Source: Methanosarcina sp. UBA5
Lineage (GTDB): Archaea > Halobacteriota > Methanosarcinia > Methanosarcinales > Methanosarcinaceae
Direction of reading: 5' to 3'
Length of the DNA: 21,772 bases
NCBI RefSeq assembly: GCF_002505485.1
Contig: NZ_DAVG01000016.1
Location: forward strand, 1-21,772
The position numbers and the translations under genes were made by a program. The notes beneath the pieces were generated by a model. It had not been told where the DNA came from. It ran no database searches and saw nothing but the letters and a program-made list of their open reading frames with translations. Of the stretch, positions 7,738 to 16,289 are shown piece after piece. Every line of letters begins with the position of its first letter. The first letter of the stretch is position 1.

Positions 7738-10700
7738 TTATTTTCTTTTATACAGAAGTACTGCAAGCAGGCTGGCTATTCCGTAATATATTTCAAATCC
7801 TGTCGTTTTCAGGATTTCTTTTTGTTCTGCTTGTGGTTCTTTATTTTCTGTATTGTTTTTATTAATTGTTTCAGGGTAATCAACCTCTATTTTTGTTGTA
7901 GTTTCAGATGGTTTCACTGTGCCAGTTATTGCAAATGAAGAGAACCCTGAAGTTTTGGCTGTGAAATACAGGAATCTATCATCTTTTCCTGAAAGACTTA
8001 CTGGGAATTGCTCCCATTTTTTATCATTGTATCTGTTCAGAGTGATGGAATCAGGATTAATCTTTTTTTCCTTTATCCAGACTTTTTCAACCTTGAAACA
8101 AACGACTGGATTTTCAATATTTTTTGAGGTTGCAATCCCTCCGTTTTCAACCCAGACATTAAAGAATTTGTAAACTTCTCCTAAAGGTGATCCAGAAACC
8201 AGAAAAGATTTTCCTTTGAGCTGTTCAGCAATGGTTGTGGTCTTGCCAAAGGTCTTTTTTGCATCAAAGCTCACATAAACGACACAGGTTGCATTCTTAG
8301 GGAAATCAAACTTTACAAGTTTCCCATTTACAACAGTAGCTTGTGAGAGTTCCTTTATTTGGACATTACTTTGAGGTTCAGGGGAGCCACCTCCACCTCC
8401 TCCACTGCTGTGGCTACTTCCACCGCTTGAGCTACTTGGTGTAAGTACATTTATTATAGCAGTTTTTGAAGCAGTTCCATTTCCGTTGCTTACCGTCAGG
8501 TTGACAGTATAGGTTCCAGGACTTGCATATACATAAACCGGATTTGTATCACTGGAGTCAGGCTGTCCGTCGCCATTGAAGTCCCAGATCCTTGAGGCTG
8601 CTTTCTGGGAAAGATCGTTAAACTGCACTGTCAGGGGAGCATAACCCTCTGTAACATTGCTATTGAAGTCTGCAACAGGGAATATTGATTGTACTTGAAG
8701 AGAACCTATAAACTGCCCGAAGGAATTAGGACCATGTCCTACACTCATAGTTGCTGTAACCTTGTTTGTCGATGTGTCAATTACAGAGACATTATTGCTA
8801 AGGTAGTTAGTCACATACACCTTTGATCCATCCGGTGTGACTGCAACTCCATCAGGAGTACTTCCTACAGGAATTGTGGCTATAACCTTGTTGGTAGCCG
8901 TGTCAATTACAGAGATTGTGTTGCTAAGGCCGTTAGTCACATATACTCTATTTCCATTCGGTGTGACAGCAACTACATCTGGAAAGGATCCTACAAGTGC
9001 TGTGGCTGTAACCTTGTTTTTTACTGCGTCAATTACATAGATATATCCGTTATTGCTTCCTTCGTCGCACGCTACATATACCCTTTTCCCATCCGGACTT
9101 ATTGCAACTCCACGAGGATTGTTTCCTACAGGAATTGTGGCTATAACAGTGTTTGCTGCTGTGTCAATTACAGAGACAGTCTTGTCATCGAGATTAGTCA
9201 CATACACCTTTTTCCCGTCCAGTGCAACAGCAACTCCAAAAGGAATTTTGCCTACAAGTACTGTGGCTTCAACCTCGTTGGTAGCCGTGTCTATAATTAG
9301 GATCGTATTGTTGCTGGGATTTCCCAAATCGGGGTGTGGCACATATACCCTTTTTCCATCAGGAGAAACTGCAACTCCACGAGGGGCGTTTTCTACAGGA
9401 ATTGTTGCTGTAACTTTGTTTTTTGTTGCGTCAATTACAGATATAGTATGGCCAAAAAAGTTAGTGACGTATACATTCTTTCCATCCGGTGTAACAGCAA
9501 CTCCCATAGGATAGTTTCCTACAGGAATCATGGCTGTAACCTTGTTAGTAGCCGTGTCAATTACTGAGACATTGTTGTCGCCGGAGTTCGTAATATATGC
9601 ATATGGACCTACACCGACTAGCTGCATTACTGTTATTGTAGTTAACCTTGAATCTGTACCATTTTCATTGATTGCTGTCAGATTAACTGAATAGATTCCT
9701 GGATCTGCATATTCATGAACTGGGTTTTTTTGTGTAGAATTACTTCCATCTCCAAAATCCCAGTTCCATCCAGTTGCATTTTCTGAAAGGTCAGTAAACT
9801 GAATTGAGAGAGGAGGATAACCCTCGGTAATGTTACTACTGAAATTTGCAACTGGAAGTGGATTAGTAACGACTATGTAATTTGGCTTCACTACTTTATT
9901 ATTACCTGCGTCATTTCCCGCAGTCAGACTGATTGTATAACTCCCTGGCTTGGTAAATGTGTGCGTTGCATTCATGGCATGTTTTGAGTAAGTCCTGTCC
10001 CCAAAATTCCAAATCCAGGAAGTAGGTACTCCGCCAGTGCTGTTATCGGTGAATAACACAACTAGAGGTGCAGCTCCATAAGTTGTGTTTGCAGTAAATT
10101 CAGCTACAGGTGGCAAGGTGTTTGTGGCAGAAAGGTCACACATATAGATACCAGTGTTATTAACCTCACCATACCCATCATAGTTACCGTTTATTCCCCA
10201 TACAATAGTATCATTGTATATATCAGGTGTTGTGTAAGTATCTCTTGGATAAATATAGACTGGAGTGCTTTTTGCAGAAGGAATGTCATAAACATATACA
10301 CCTGCATAACCAAACTGGTCATCGCCAGATTTTGAATATACGATTTTGTCCCCGTTTATGTCAATATGAGTGCCCGTGTCGTCTCCAGCGTCAGTATATG
10401 AGTCTGCGTATTCAGGTAAGGTATTACCTGTATTATCACTGGTAACATCTATAGCCTTTTTAGTGACAAGATCATACATTTGTATAAATCCATCCCTAGA
10501 GTAGAAGTTTGACCATATCACTTTATTACCATATATATGGGGAATAAATATCTGGCTAGAAGAATCTACTTTTATAGGCTCATTAGTATTAATATCGTAA
10601 ACCGCTATGTTTCTCCCATCTGCATCCTCGTAGCCATATGCTATCTTGGTATCACATATGTCAGGACTATTACCCTTCGCAATTTTAGTTTGTGTAGAAG

Positions 10701-11148
10701 TCGATATATCCCGCATATATATGCTGTAGTTATAGTCTAATTCATTGTAATTTGCACTCCAAACGATTCTATTGCCGTAAATAGAAGGAATGCTGCTGTT
10801 GTCCACATCCTCAGTAATATAAGACCGAGCACCCGAAGGTATATCATAAACTGTAAGTCTTGGCACTCCACTGCTTTCATCACGCCAAACTAATTTGTTA
10901 CCGTAAATAGCTGGATGAGATGCTGCAGAAGAGCTAACTGTGGTGTCTGTTCTGGCGGTTAAATCATAAACGTGAATAACACCACTGTCCGTCCATACAA
11001 CTTTGCTACCATAAATAGCAGGATCAGATCCATTACCAATTCTCGTCACCTGTGCCGCTGAAGCCACGGGTGAAATTAAAATTGAAATCATAAAAACTAA
11101 GGTTGCTGAAGCTAAAGCTATCGAATACAACTTTTTCTTATTTTTCAT
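7738..11148 (-). CDS. Secreted surface protein: two beta-propellers, PKD domains, PGF-pre-PGF
   Basis: A 1136-aa envelope protein. Residues 1-32 are a signal peptide (MKNKKKLYSIALASATLVFM, ending ASAA). About 35-345 holds seven TolB/WD-like repeats with the motif Y-G-(N/S)-K-(V/L)-V-W, an apparent seven-bladed propeller. Two PKD domains follow (about 346-426 and 427-510; WNFGDRT and WNWDFGDGS). About 512-820 has seven YVTN repeats (VYVTN...ISVIDTATNKV...GVAVTPDG), a second propeller. A third PKD domain is at about 823-900, a Ser/Gly linker (SSSSGGSSHSSGGGGGG) at 903-921, and a PGF-pre-PGF domain at about 925-1076. The tail is acidic/Asn-rich, ending TTGFEIYYGIASLLAVLLYK-RK, an archaeosortase-type PGF-CTERM anchor in which PGF is TGF. 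Probably anchored outside the cell for adhesion or S-layer association; no ligand can be inferred. TATA box upstream at 11208-11220. Confidence 0.9.
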   Translation of the reverse strand: MKNKKKLYSIALASATLVFMISILISPVASAAQVTRIGNGSDPAIYGSKVVWTDSGVIHVYDLTARTDTTVSSSAASHPAIYGNKLVWRDESSGVPRLTVYDIPSGARSYITEDVDNSSIPSIYGNRIVWSANYNELDYNYSIYMRDISTSTQTKIAKGNSPDICDTKIAYGYEDADGRNIAVYDINTNEPIKVDSSSQIFIPHIYGNKVIWSNFYSRDGFIQMYDLVTKKAIDVTSDNTGNTLPEYADSYTDAGDDTGTHIDINGDKIVYSKSGDDQFGYAGVYVYDIPSAKSTPVYIYPRDTYTTPDIYNDTIVWGINGNYDGYGEVNNTGIYMCDLSATNTLPPVAEFTANTTYGAAPLVVLFTDNSTGGVPTSWIWNFGDRTYSKHAMNATHTFTKPGSYTISLTAGNDAGNNKVVKPNYIVVTNPLPVANFSSNITEGYPPLSIQFTDLSENATGWNWDFGDGSNSTQKNPVHEYADPGIYSVNLTAINENGTDSRLTTITVMQLVGVGPYAYITNSGDNNVSVIDTATNKVTAMIPVGNYPMGVAVTPDGKNVYVTNFFGHTISVIDATKNKVTATIPVENAPRGVAVSPDGKRVYVPHPDLGNPSNNTILIIDTATNEVEATVLVGKIPFGVAVALDGKKVYVTNLDDKTVSVIDTAANTVIATIPVGNNPRGVAISPDGKRVYVACDEGSNNGYIYVIDAVKNKVTATALVGSFPDVVAVTPNGNRVYVTNGLSNTISVIDTATNKVIATIPVGSTPDGVAVTPDGSKVYVTNYLSNNVSVIDTSTNKVTATMSVGHGPNSFGQFIGSLQVQSIFPVADFNSNVTEGYAPLTVQFNDLSQKAASRIWDFNGDGQPDSSDTNPVYVYASPGTYTVNLTVSNGNGTASKTAIINVLTPSSSSGGSSHSSGGGGGGSPEPQSNVQIKELSQATVVNGKLVKFDFPKNATCVVYVSFDAKKTFGKTTTIAEQLKGKSFLVSGSPLGEVYKFFNVWVENGGIATSKNIENPVVCFKVEKVWIKEKKINPDSITLNRYNDKKWEQFPVSLSGKDDRFLYFTAKTSGFSSFAITGTVKPSETTTKIEVDYPETINKNNTENKEPQAEQKEILKTTGFEIYYGIASLLAVLLYKRK

Positions 11149-11207
11149 TTTATTCTCTTTGCCCCCATAGGATTCAGAAAATGTTAATACTGATACACCC
11201 TAATATT

Positions 11208-11220
11208 CTTTATATATATT
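11208..11220 (-). promoter_or_regulatory. TATA box of the surface-protein gene
   Basis: AATATATATAAAG on the minus strand lies about 65 bp before the ATG at 11148. A start site about 25 bp downstream would leave a leader near 37 nt containing GGGGGC and AAGAG shortly before the ATG. Confidence 0.5.
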
Positions 11221-11392
11221 GTTTTCAAAACAGAACTATATTTGAGATACGTTCTTTGTATTCATAGAACCAATAGAATGGAAGTTATCAATCAACGTTA
11301 TGTAGTCTAAAAATATAATTACTGTTGTTAGTAAACAATTTATCTGAGTTGGCATCTTGCTTCATATAATGTAAAATATCCTTAGAGAAACC

Positions 11393-11548
11393 AGTTTTTC
11401 CAACCACGATGATGTATGCTATATAAAAAATCAACATGACAACAATATTTCTGTGATTGACACATCCACAAACTCTGTTATAGCCACCATGCATGTAAGA
11501 GAAAAGCCTGTAGGAATAGCAAAAGAAGCAATGAAAAGAGTAATGTAA
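11393..11548 (+). pseudogene. YVTN beta-propeller fragment
   Basis: An open stretch ending at TAA 11546-11548 reads HDDVCYIKNQHDNNISVIDT, then STNSVIATMHVREKPVGIA. This is clearly one YVTN propeller repeat (normally VYVTN...NNISVIDTSTNSVIATI.VG..P.GIAV) with a degraded start. It has no start codon or further repeats. It lies upstream of, and on the opposite strand to, the intact YVTN-containing gene at 7738-11148, so it is the remnant of a second surface-protein gene or of an inverted duplication. The gap 11149-11392 holds only the promoter of the minus-strand gene. Confidence 0.75.
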
Positions 11549-11572
11549 GAAATTTCCGTTCGAAAATTGATT

Positions 11573-12676
11573 TTAAAAATCCGTAATCAAAGTCTGCCTC
11601 GTGTTTCTTTCTCTTAGTCTTGAGACCCCTAAACCTACTAGTCTAATTTTTCGTGTTCCAATGAACTCAGAAAGCAATTGCATGGCGACCCTTTTAATTA
11701 CGAATATATCCGAAGTCCATACAGATACAGTCTTCGACCGTGTATATGTGGAAAAATCCTCGAAGCGCACTTTAAGGGTTACCACTTTGAAAAGAAATCT
11801 GTCTTTTAGAAGAGCTCTATGAACGCTTTCAGCAAGCAATTCCAGAAAGCCAGCAATTTTTACTGGATCATTTGTATCTTCCGAAAATGTTCCGCTCCTA
11901 CTTATTGACTTTACCGCTTCCTCCCATTCCTTTACTTCACTGAAATCCAGACCATGTGCCACCTGTTTCATCCATAGACCCATTTTACCGAACCTTTCAG
12001 AAAGCCGCTGAATATCGCAGTTTGCTAGCTCTTCGACTTTAGTTATTCCCATCAGTTTAAGAGCCTCGGTTGTTTTTCCACCTATACCAGGGATTTTTGA
12101 GACATCTAGAGGAGAAAGAAACTCTTGGACATCTTCAGATCTTATAACGGTCAACCCATCCGGTTTCTGAAACTTTGAAGCGATCTTTGCAGTTAGTTTA
12201 TTCGGTCCGACCCCCACTGAACATGTAATTCTTTCCTGCTTCAGGATTTCGTCCTTTATCCTTAGAGCAATTATTGCAGCTTCTTCAAAATTACTGACAG
12301 CAACCGGCACTAGAAAAGCTTCATCCACGCTAAACTGCTGGAATTTCTCAGCAAACCCTCTCATTATCTCCATTATGTTCGCTGAGACCTGTGCATAGAG
12401 TTTCATGTTCACAGGCACAAAGGCAGCATCTGGACAAAGTTTATAAGCCTGTGAAACTGGCATTGCCGAGTGTATCCCGTATTTCCTTGCCTCATATGAA
12501 CAAGTGCTAACGACTCCCCTACCTTTTCCTCCATTTGGGTCTGAACCAACTACAACTGGTAGACCTTTAAGTTCAGGATGCTCTCTAACTTCAACTGATG
12601 CAAAAAACGAATCCATATCTACATGGAGAACAATCTGCTTTTTGGTGGTGTTTATAGGTTGAGTGTGTGAGAGCAT
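11573..12676 (-). CDS. dinB: DNA polymerase IV (Y-family, DinB)
   Basis: Translesion DNA polymerase, 367 aa from the start chosen here. Catalytic metal-binding motifs are intact: VLHVDMDSFFASVE near the N-terminus (first aspartate), CSYEARKYGI with the nucleotide-contacting Y and R, and FSVDEAF (D-E pair) near residue 120. The thumb has the helix-hairpin-helix motif SKIPGIGGKTTEAL, and the little finger domain follows. The C-terminus RQTLITDF resembles a PCNA-interacting peptide (QxxLxxF). The frame is open upstream to an ATG at 12739, but ATG 12676 is preferred: a TATA box lies 28 bp before it (leaderless), and family members start shortly before the HVDMD motif. The gene follows the broken DUF3786 gene but has its own promoter. 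Confidence 0.93.
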   Translation of the reverse strand: MLSHTQPINTTKKQIVLHVDMDSFFASVEVREHPELKGLPVVVGSDPNGGKGRGVVSTCSYEARKYGIHSAMPVSQAYKLCPDAAFVPVNMKLYAQVSANIMEIMRGFAEKFQQFSVDEAFLVPVAVSNFEEAAIIALRIKDEILKQERITCSVGVGPNKLTAKIASKFQKPDGLTVIRSEDVQEFLSPLDVSKIPGIGGKTTEALKLMGITKVEELANCDIQRLSERFGKMGLWMKQVAHGLDFSEVKEWEEAVKSISRSGTFSEDTNDPVKIAGFLELLAESVHRALLKDRFLFKVVTLKVRFEDFSTYTRSKTVSVWTSDIFVIKRVAMQLLSEFIGTRKIRLVGLGVSRLRERNTRQTLITDF

Positions 12677-12698
12677 CAAGGCAATATTAGATGAAAAA

Positions 12699-12708
12699 AT
12701 ATTAAAAG
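12699..12708 (-). promoter_or_regulatory. TATA box of dinB, supports a leaderless start
   Basis: TTTTAATATT on the minus strand is centred about 28 bp from ATG 12676. It lies inside the longer frame that begins at 12739, which argues against that upstream start. Confidence 0.55.
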
Positions 12709-12776
12709 GCTTGAGGAAGCTATGTGAAAGTATTAACACGGCTAAAAATTGCTATTAACCTAAGGTGCCTAATCCA

Positions 12777-13335
12777 TTAGGCAACAATGCTATTAGCTAA
12801 GAAAAACATTAAAGCTGCAATTTCCTCTGTGGTAAAAATCTCTGCCAATTCCCTATCGAATAGTATAGTCACTTCAGGTGGAAGCTCTTTATCTGCAAAC
12901 CAAAAAATAAACTTGACACGAACATTTGGAAAGGTAACCAGCTCTACCGAGACATCACTACCTTCAACAAGCTCGCCTCCAAAGCGACCCGTCAGATTCT
13001 TGATCAAACTATCTGGCTCTTCTCTAAGGCTTTTTAATATCGGTTTAATTGTATTTTTCTAAAAAGCTGGATAATAGCTTGGTCCACCCCTAAGTTCTTT
13101 GAATGAAATCCATTCCCCTTTCTGGTTATACCCATGCTTTAGGATGCCTATGAGGTAACGAAGGATAAGTACTGATATTTCCTTGCTTGCAGGAGAAACA
13201 GATGACCTCATCAGCACGATCTTATCGATTACTTTTACTTCATAAATATCAGTTAAAAATTTGACGGTGTATTTTTGAGAAGGAGATAGCGCTACAATCT
13301 TCGCATGCCTTGTTGAGTGCGATCTCGTATGTCAC
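12777..13335 (-). pseudogene. DUF3786 family protein, one frameshift and one in-frame UAG
   Basis: A probable start GTG (13335-13333) follows AGGAG by 10 nt and opens with TYEIALNKACED. The frame then shifts near 13290 to KYTVKFLTDIYEVKVIDKIV, ISVLILRYLIGILKHG and EWISFKELRGGPSYYPAF, then a UAG at 13061-13059, then KNTIKPILKSLREEPDSLIK, GRFGGELVEGSDVSVELVTF, RVKFIFWFADKELPPEVTIL and FTTEEIAALMFFLANSIV. The order (ALxKAC, LILxYL, EWIxFxEL, a P-x-ILFD-like strand) matches DUF3786 over its full length of about 185 residues. Without the lesions it would be complete. Some DUF3786 proteins occur near corrinoid or Fe-S methyltransferase genes, but nothing like that is here. The UAG falls where relatives have an ordinary residue such as Q. 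Confidence 0.75.
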
Positions 13336-13370
13336 GGTCTTTTAACTCCTTATTGTCTGTTATTAATATA

Positions 13371-13483
13371 GGACTTACGCGATTGAGATATAAAATAAAA
13401 TGCAGACAACCTCATCAAAAGTACTATGGTTTGGACAGTTAAGTATTCACTGTACCTGTTTTTCTGTTCAACTGCGTAAGTTC
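13371..13483. repeat. Short inverted-end segment, MITE-like
   Basis: GGACTTACGC at 13371-13380 faces GCGTAAGTTC at 13474-13483; the similarity extends inward a few bases (GATTGA versus TCAA). The 113-bp segment has no confident gene. It may be a miniature derivative of the same IS whose other end is at 16238, or contain the last remnant of its transposase end. Confidence 0.45.
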
Positions 13484-13517
13484 GATAATTTATAAAGCGG
13501 TATACATGTTTGTAAGG

Positions 13518-15299
13518 TTAAGCAGACTGTTCCAAGTCACTTCGTTGAGCGGATGTATAAGGCATCTTAGAAGAGCATTGAATGGTAGCTTGATCGTGTG
13601 CTTTTACATCAGAAAATCTAGTGTTCTTATAAGCCTCCATTACATCATACACCGTCTCAAAAATATGTTCTTTGCCAATTAAATCGATAAGACCATCCTT
13701 TATTAATTCATCCATGACAGGGGAAACAACATCGCACATGACCAATGTTATTTTTCGCATTTTAAGTTGGTTATATATGACTCTCATCGTTTCTATGGAT
13801 GTATAATCAATGTCATCTATGTTAGTCGCAGAAATACAGAACCATCTTATTGGATAACTGCTCTTTACAAGCGACAATATTTCGTCCTCAAAATGACCTT
13901 CATTAGCAAAATAAAGATTTGCACCAAAGCGATATATTAACAGTCCCTCTATTGCATGTTGATTTGTTGATAATGGAACTGTCTTCGTACAGCACTCATT
14001 TTTAGGAACAATCAATAGATTAAGTGGTTTATAGCTGTGTCTCAGGTGAACACTTATCGAAAGTATTATTGCAATACCAATACCGGCTTCCACATTAAAG
14101 AGAATAACAGCTATCGCAGTCGCAACTGCTACTACAAATTCCACACGACGATGTTTATAGAGGTCGAGCATTCCATGCATATCAATTAAGTTAAATCCAA
14201 TAAAGAAAACTATGCTTGAGAGTACAGCTGTTGGAAGGTATGCAAATGGTTTTGTGAGAAAGAGTAAGAATGCCGCTGTAACTGCCACGGCAACAAGTTG
14301 AGTAAGTTGTGTACGTCCACCTGAGCGTCTTACTTCCTCCGTCTTTGTTGGACTTCCATTAACTACAAAAGTTCCCGTTATTCCTGCAGCGATATTTGCA
14401 AGTCCGAGACCAATCAATTCTTTATTTTCATCGAACGTATCGGCGAATTTGATGGAGTATGCTCTTGATGTTACAATACTCTGAGCAAGGATTACCATGA
14501 AACACGCAACAGATGTACTTACAATTGATGGTATGTCAGAAAGTGGTATAGTTGGTATAGATAATGCAGGCAAGCCTGTAGGTAATTCACCAAGAGTTGC
14601 AATTCCATAAGAAGAAAGATTCCAGAACCAGCTTGCGGCAATTGCGGCAATGACTGCTATTAACATACAAGGAATTTTACTGTATTTTATCCTACACGGA
14701 ACAACTATTAAGAGCACACAGACTGATACAATGAGTGTAGGGACACTAAGATAGTGTATATTTTCTACCAATAACACAATGCTCGTCAATGTACCAAAAT
14801 GACCTGAAGGCACTCCTAACATTCCATTAATTTGTGATATAGAGATTTGAATTCCAACACCGGTAAGAAATCCAATTAAAGCCGTATGTGAAAGAAAATC
14901 CGCAAGAAAACCCAATTTTAAGAAACCAGCAAGAAGAAGGAGAATTGCCGCAATCAATGCAATAGTGCTTGCGTATGCAACATATTCAGAAGAGTTAGGT
15001 AATGCCATAGTTGCCAACCCACTGGCAATAATAGCTGCGGTTGCAGAATCTGCACCTACGACAAGATGACGTGACGAGCCAAAAATAGCAAAAGCCACCA
15101 TTGGTAGTAGCAGTGTATATATACCTGTGATTACTGGCATACCTGCAATTTTAGTATACCCCATACCTTGTGGAATTGCTACTGCTGCAAAACTGAGGCC
15201 AGCAACGATTTCCATAGGAATTTGCATTGGATTGAGTGGCAATAATCCTTGTAAAAGAGATAAATTAAATAAGTGCGCCACGTTTTTCGGATACTTCAT
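13518..15299 (-). CDS. SulP family inorganic anion transporter with STAS domain
   Basis: A 593-aa membrane protein of SulP/SLC26 type. Residues about 20-430 hold the 10-14 hydrophobic segments. The SulP signature is IPQGMGYTKIAGMPVITGIY, after which come GSSRHLVVGADSATAAII and, in the second repeat, NIAAGITGTFVVNGSPTKTE (SulP normally has G.F.G.FP..GS.S.T). The cytoplasmic STAS domain spans about 448-570, with GLLIYRFGANLYFANEGHFE and ISATNIDDIDYTSIETMRVI. The family exchanges or symports sulfate, bicarbonate or related anions; the substrate here is unknown. The last 20 residues are polar and unusual. A TATA box 27 bp before the ATG and no Shine-Dalgarno site indicate a leaderless mRNA. It is enclosed by IS ends and a dead transposase, so transfer into this locus is likely. 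Confidence 0.92.
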   Translation of the reverse strand: MKYPKNVAHLFNLSLLQGLLPLNPMQIPMEIVAGLSFAAVAIPQGMGYTKIAGMPVITGIYTLLLPMVAFAIFGSSRHLVVGADSATAAIIASGLATMALPNSSEYVAYASTIALIAAILLLLAGFLKLGFLADFLSHTALIGFLTGVGIQISISQINGMLGVPSGHFGTLTSIVLLVENIHYLSVPTLIVSVCVLLIVVPCRIKYSKIPCMLIAVIAAIAASWFWNLSSYGIATLGELPTGLPALSIPTIPLSDIPSIVSTSVACFMVILAQSIVTSRAYSIKFADTFDENKELIGLGLANIAAGITGTFVVNGSPTKTEEVRRSGGRTQLTQLVAVAVTAAFLLFLTKPFAYLPTAVLSSIVFFIGFNLIDMHGMLDLYKHRRVEFVVAVATAIAVILFNVEAGIGIAIILSISVHLRHSYKPLNLLIVPKNECCTKTVPLSTNQHAIEGLLIYRFGANLYFANEGHFEDEILSLVKSSYPIRWFCISATNIDDIDYTSIETMRVIYNQLKMRKITLVMCDVVSPVMDELIKDGLIDLIGKEHIFETVYDVMEAYKNTRFSDVKAHDQATIQCSSKMPYTSAQRSDLEQSA

Positions 15300-15320
15300 G
15301 CTGATTCTTTAACTAAGGGA

Positions 15321-15330
15321 CTATATATGT
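15321..15330 (-). promoter_or_regulatory. TATA box of the sulP gene
   Basis: ACATATATAG on the minus strand is centred about 27 bp from ATG 15299. More TATATA runs occur to 15410. A small palindrome, GTCTCT-ATA-AGAGAC (15459-15473), separates this region from the transposase remnant. Confidence 0.5.
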
Positions 15331-15484
15331 CTTATGAATATTGAATATATATAAGTATAGGTACATATATTGATATATATCATTACTATAAATATATAGT
15401 TGAAAGTTATAGACTCCCGATAACTTTACAGAACTGTTTTTTTGTAGCAAGATTCTTTGTCTCTATAAGAGACTTAATTTTAAA

Positions 15485-16165
15485 ATCTTACCTTAATAAA
15501 ACCGTATTCTCTGAGATGAACTCTAATTCTTTGATTAGGAATCTCAACTGTTTCAAGGGGGATATTCTTAGTATTATCAGGATTCACCAAACGATTTGAT
15601 TTTAATCTTGTTAAAAAATGCCATTATTTCTCCCTGATAGCTTTAAGGTTATTTACGCTTGCATACCATGTATCAAACATAACATATCTACGCCTAAACT
15701 TACGTTCTTCAGCCTTATCAATTATATCAAGGAAATGATCATTCTTGGTTTTATTGTCTTCATCGATATTATAAATGCGAAAATCGATAGGTAAGACGAC
15801 AGTATCATCTGTTCAGATTAAAGTAATCAGACCAATTCCCTTAACAGTACAATGATGTTTCCCACTCCACTGATGTCGAACAAACCCCATCTTTTCAGAA
15901 TAAGGTTTATCAAGTACTGTGTCATCAGCAATCAGATAGCCTTATTTAAATGTAACGAATTTTTTACTTCAGTCCATAGGGGTTCTGTATCTAAAGGTTG
16001 CTTTTGGAGGAGACGAGTAAAACAGTCATGAGAGGGAGCATTGGATGTAAAGGGGTAAGAGCGAGCAGCTTCAGTACAACTAAAAACTGTTGATGCAGCA
16101 ATAAGAAAATTAATGTAATCAAGGTCAGTGAATTTGGATGGATTTATTGACATGACTTTAGCCAA
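15485..16165 (-). pseudogene. DDE transposase (IS701/IS4-like), truncated and broken
   Basis: The N-terminal ORF from ATG 16165 reads SKFTDLDYINFLIAASTVFS, RSYPFTSNAPSHDCFTRLLQ and LWTEVKNSLHLNKA. It shifts frame near 15935 to LIADDTVLDKPYSEKMGFV, then HQWSGKHHCTVKGIGLITLI, a TGA (probably from TGG), PIDFRIYNIDEDNKTKNDHF, RRRYVMFDTWYASVNNLKAI, a TAA, WHFLTRLKSNRLVNPD and finally REYGFIKVRF before homology ends near 15485. DDT and FDTWYAS supply two expected catalytic aspartates; the glutamate region is missing. Lesions are one frameshift, two stops and loss of the C-terminal third. The family name is tentative. It belongs to the inverted-end segment 13371-16238. Confidence 0.8.
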
Positions 16166-16240
16166 TTTTATAATTTTTGTAGTAAATAATTAATTCCAAA
16201 TGATTTTAAGTTTGCGGAGATCAAATATGCGTAAGTCCTG

Positions 16241-16250
16241 TTTTATATAA
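16241..16250 (+). promoter_or_regulatory. TATA box abutting the IS end, before the SRAP gene
   Basis: TTTTATATAA begins 2 bp outside the IS terminal GCGTAAGTCC. It is centred about 45 bp before ATG 16290. AAAGGTTAG near 16278-16284 could be the ribosome-binding site. Confidence 0.5.
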
Positions 16251-16289
16251 AGACTAAAATTACTAATTATAAGAAAAAAGGTTAGCGCC

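Larger units (their letters stand above)
13371..16238. mobile_element. IS-like segment with inverted ends enclosing sulP and a dead transposase
   Basis: GGACTTACGC at 13371-13380 and its exact reverse complement GCGTAAGTCC at 16229-16238 bound a 2868-bp segment. Next to the right end is a decayed transposase transcribed inward (16165 down to about 15485) and cut off before its C-terminus. The SulP gene and its promoter fill the rest. Typical single-transposase elements are 1-1.6 kb, so this is either an IS whose 3' portion was replaced by the sulP region or an IS carrying a passenger gene. No obvious target-site duplication is visible at the two ends (ATATA on the left, TGTTT on the right). 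Confidence 0.5.

Noticed and set aside
7615..7938. 107-aa plus-strand ORF
   Set aside because: It runs through the tRNA-Leu and antisense to the surface protein; clearly a chance frame.
8837..9567. Plus-strand ORFs with repeated TATPSG-like units
   Set aside because: Antisense shadows of the YVTN repeats of the surface protein.
11288..11494. 68-aa minus-strand ORF with a hydrophobic stretch
   Set aside because: It overlaps the YVTN fragment, which has recognisable homology on the plus strand. No ribosome-binding site or family was seen.
12676..12739. Longer N-terminus of DinB starting at 12739
   Set aside because: The extra 21 residues precede the normal family start, and a TATA box for the downstream ATG lies inside this stretch.
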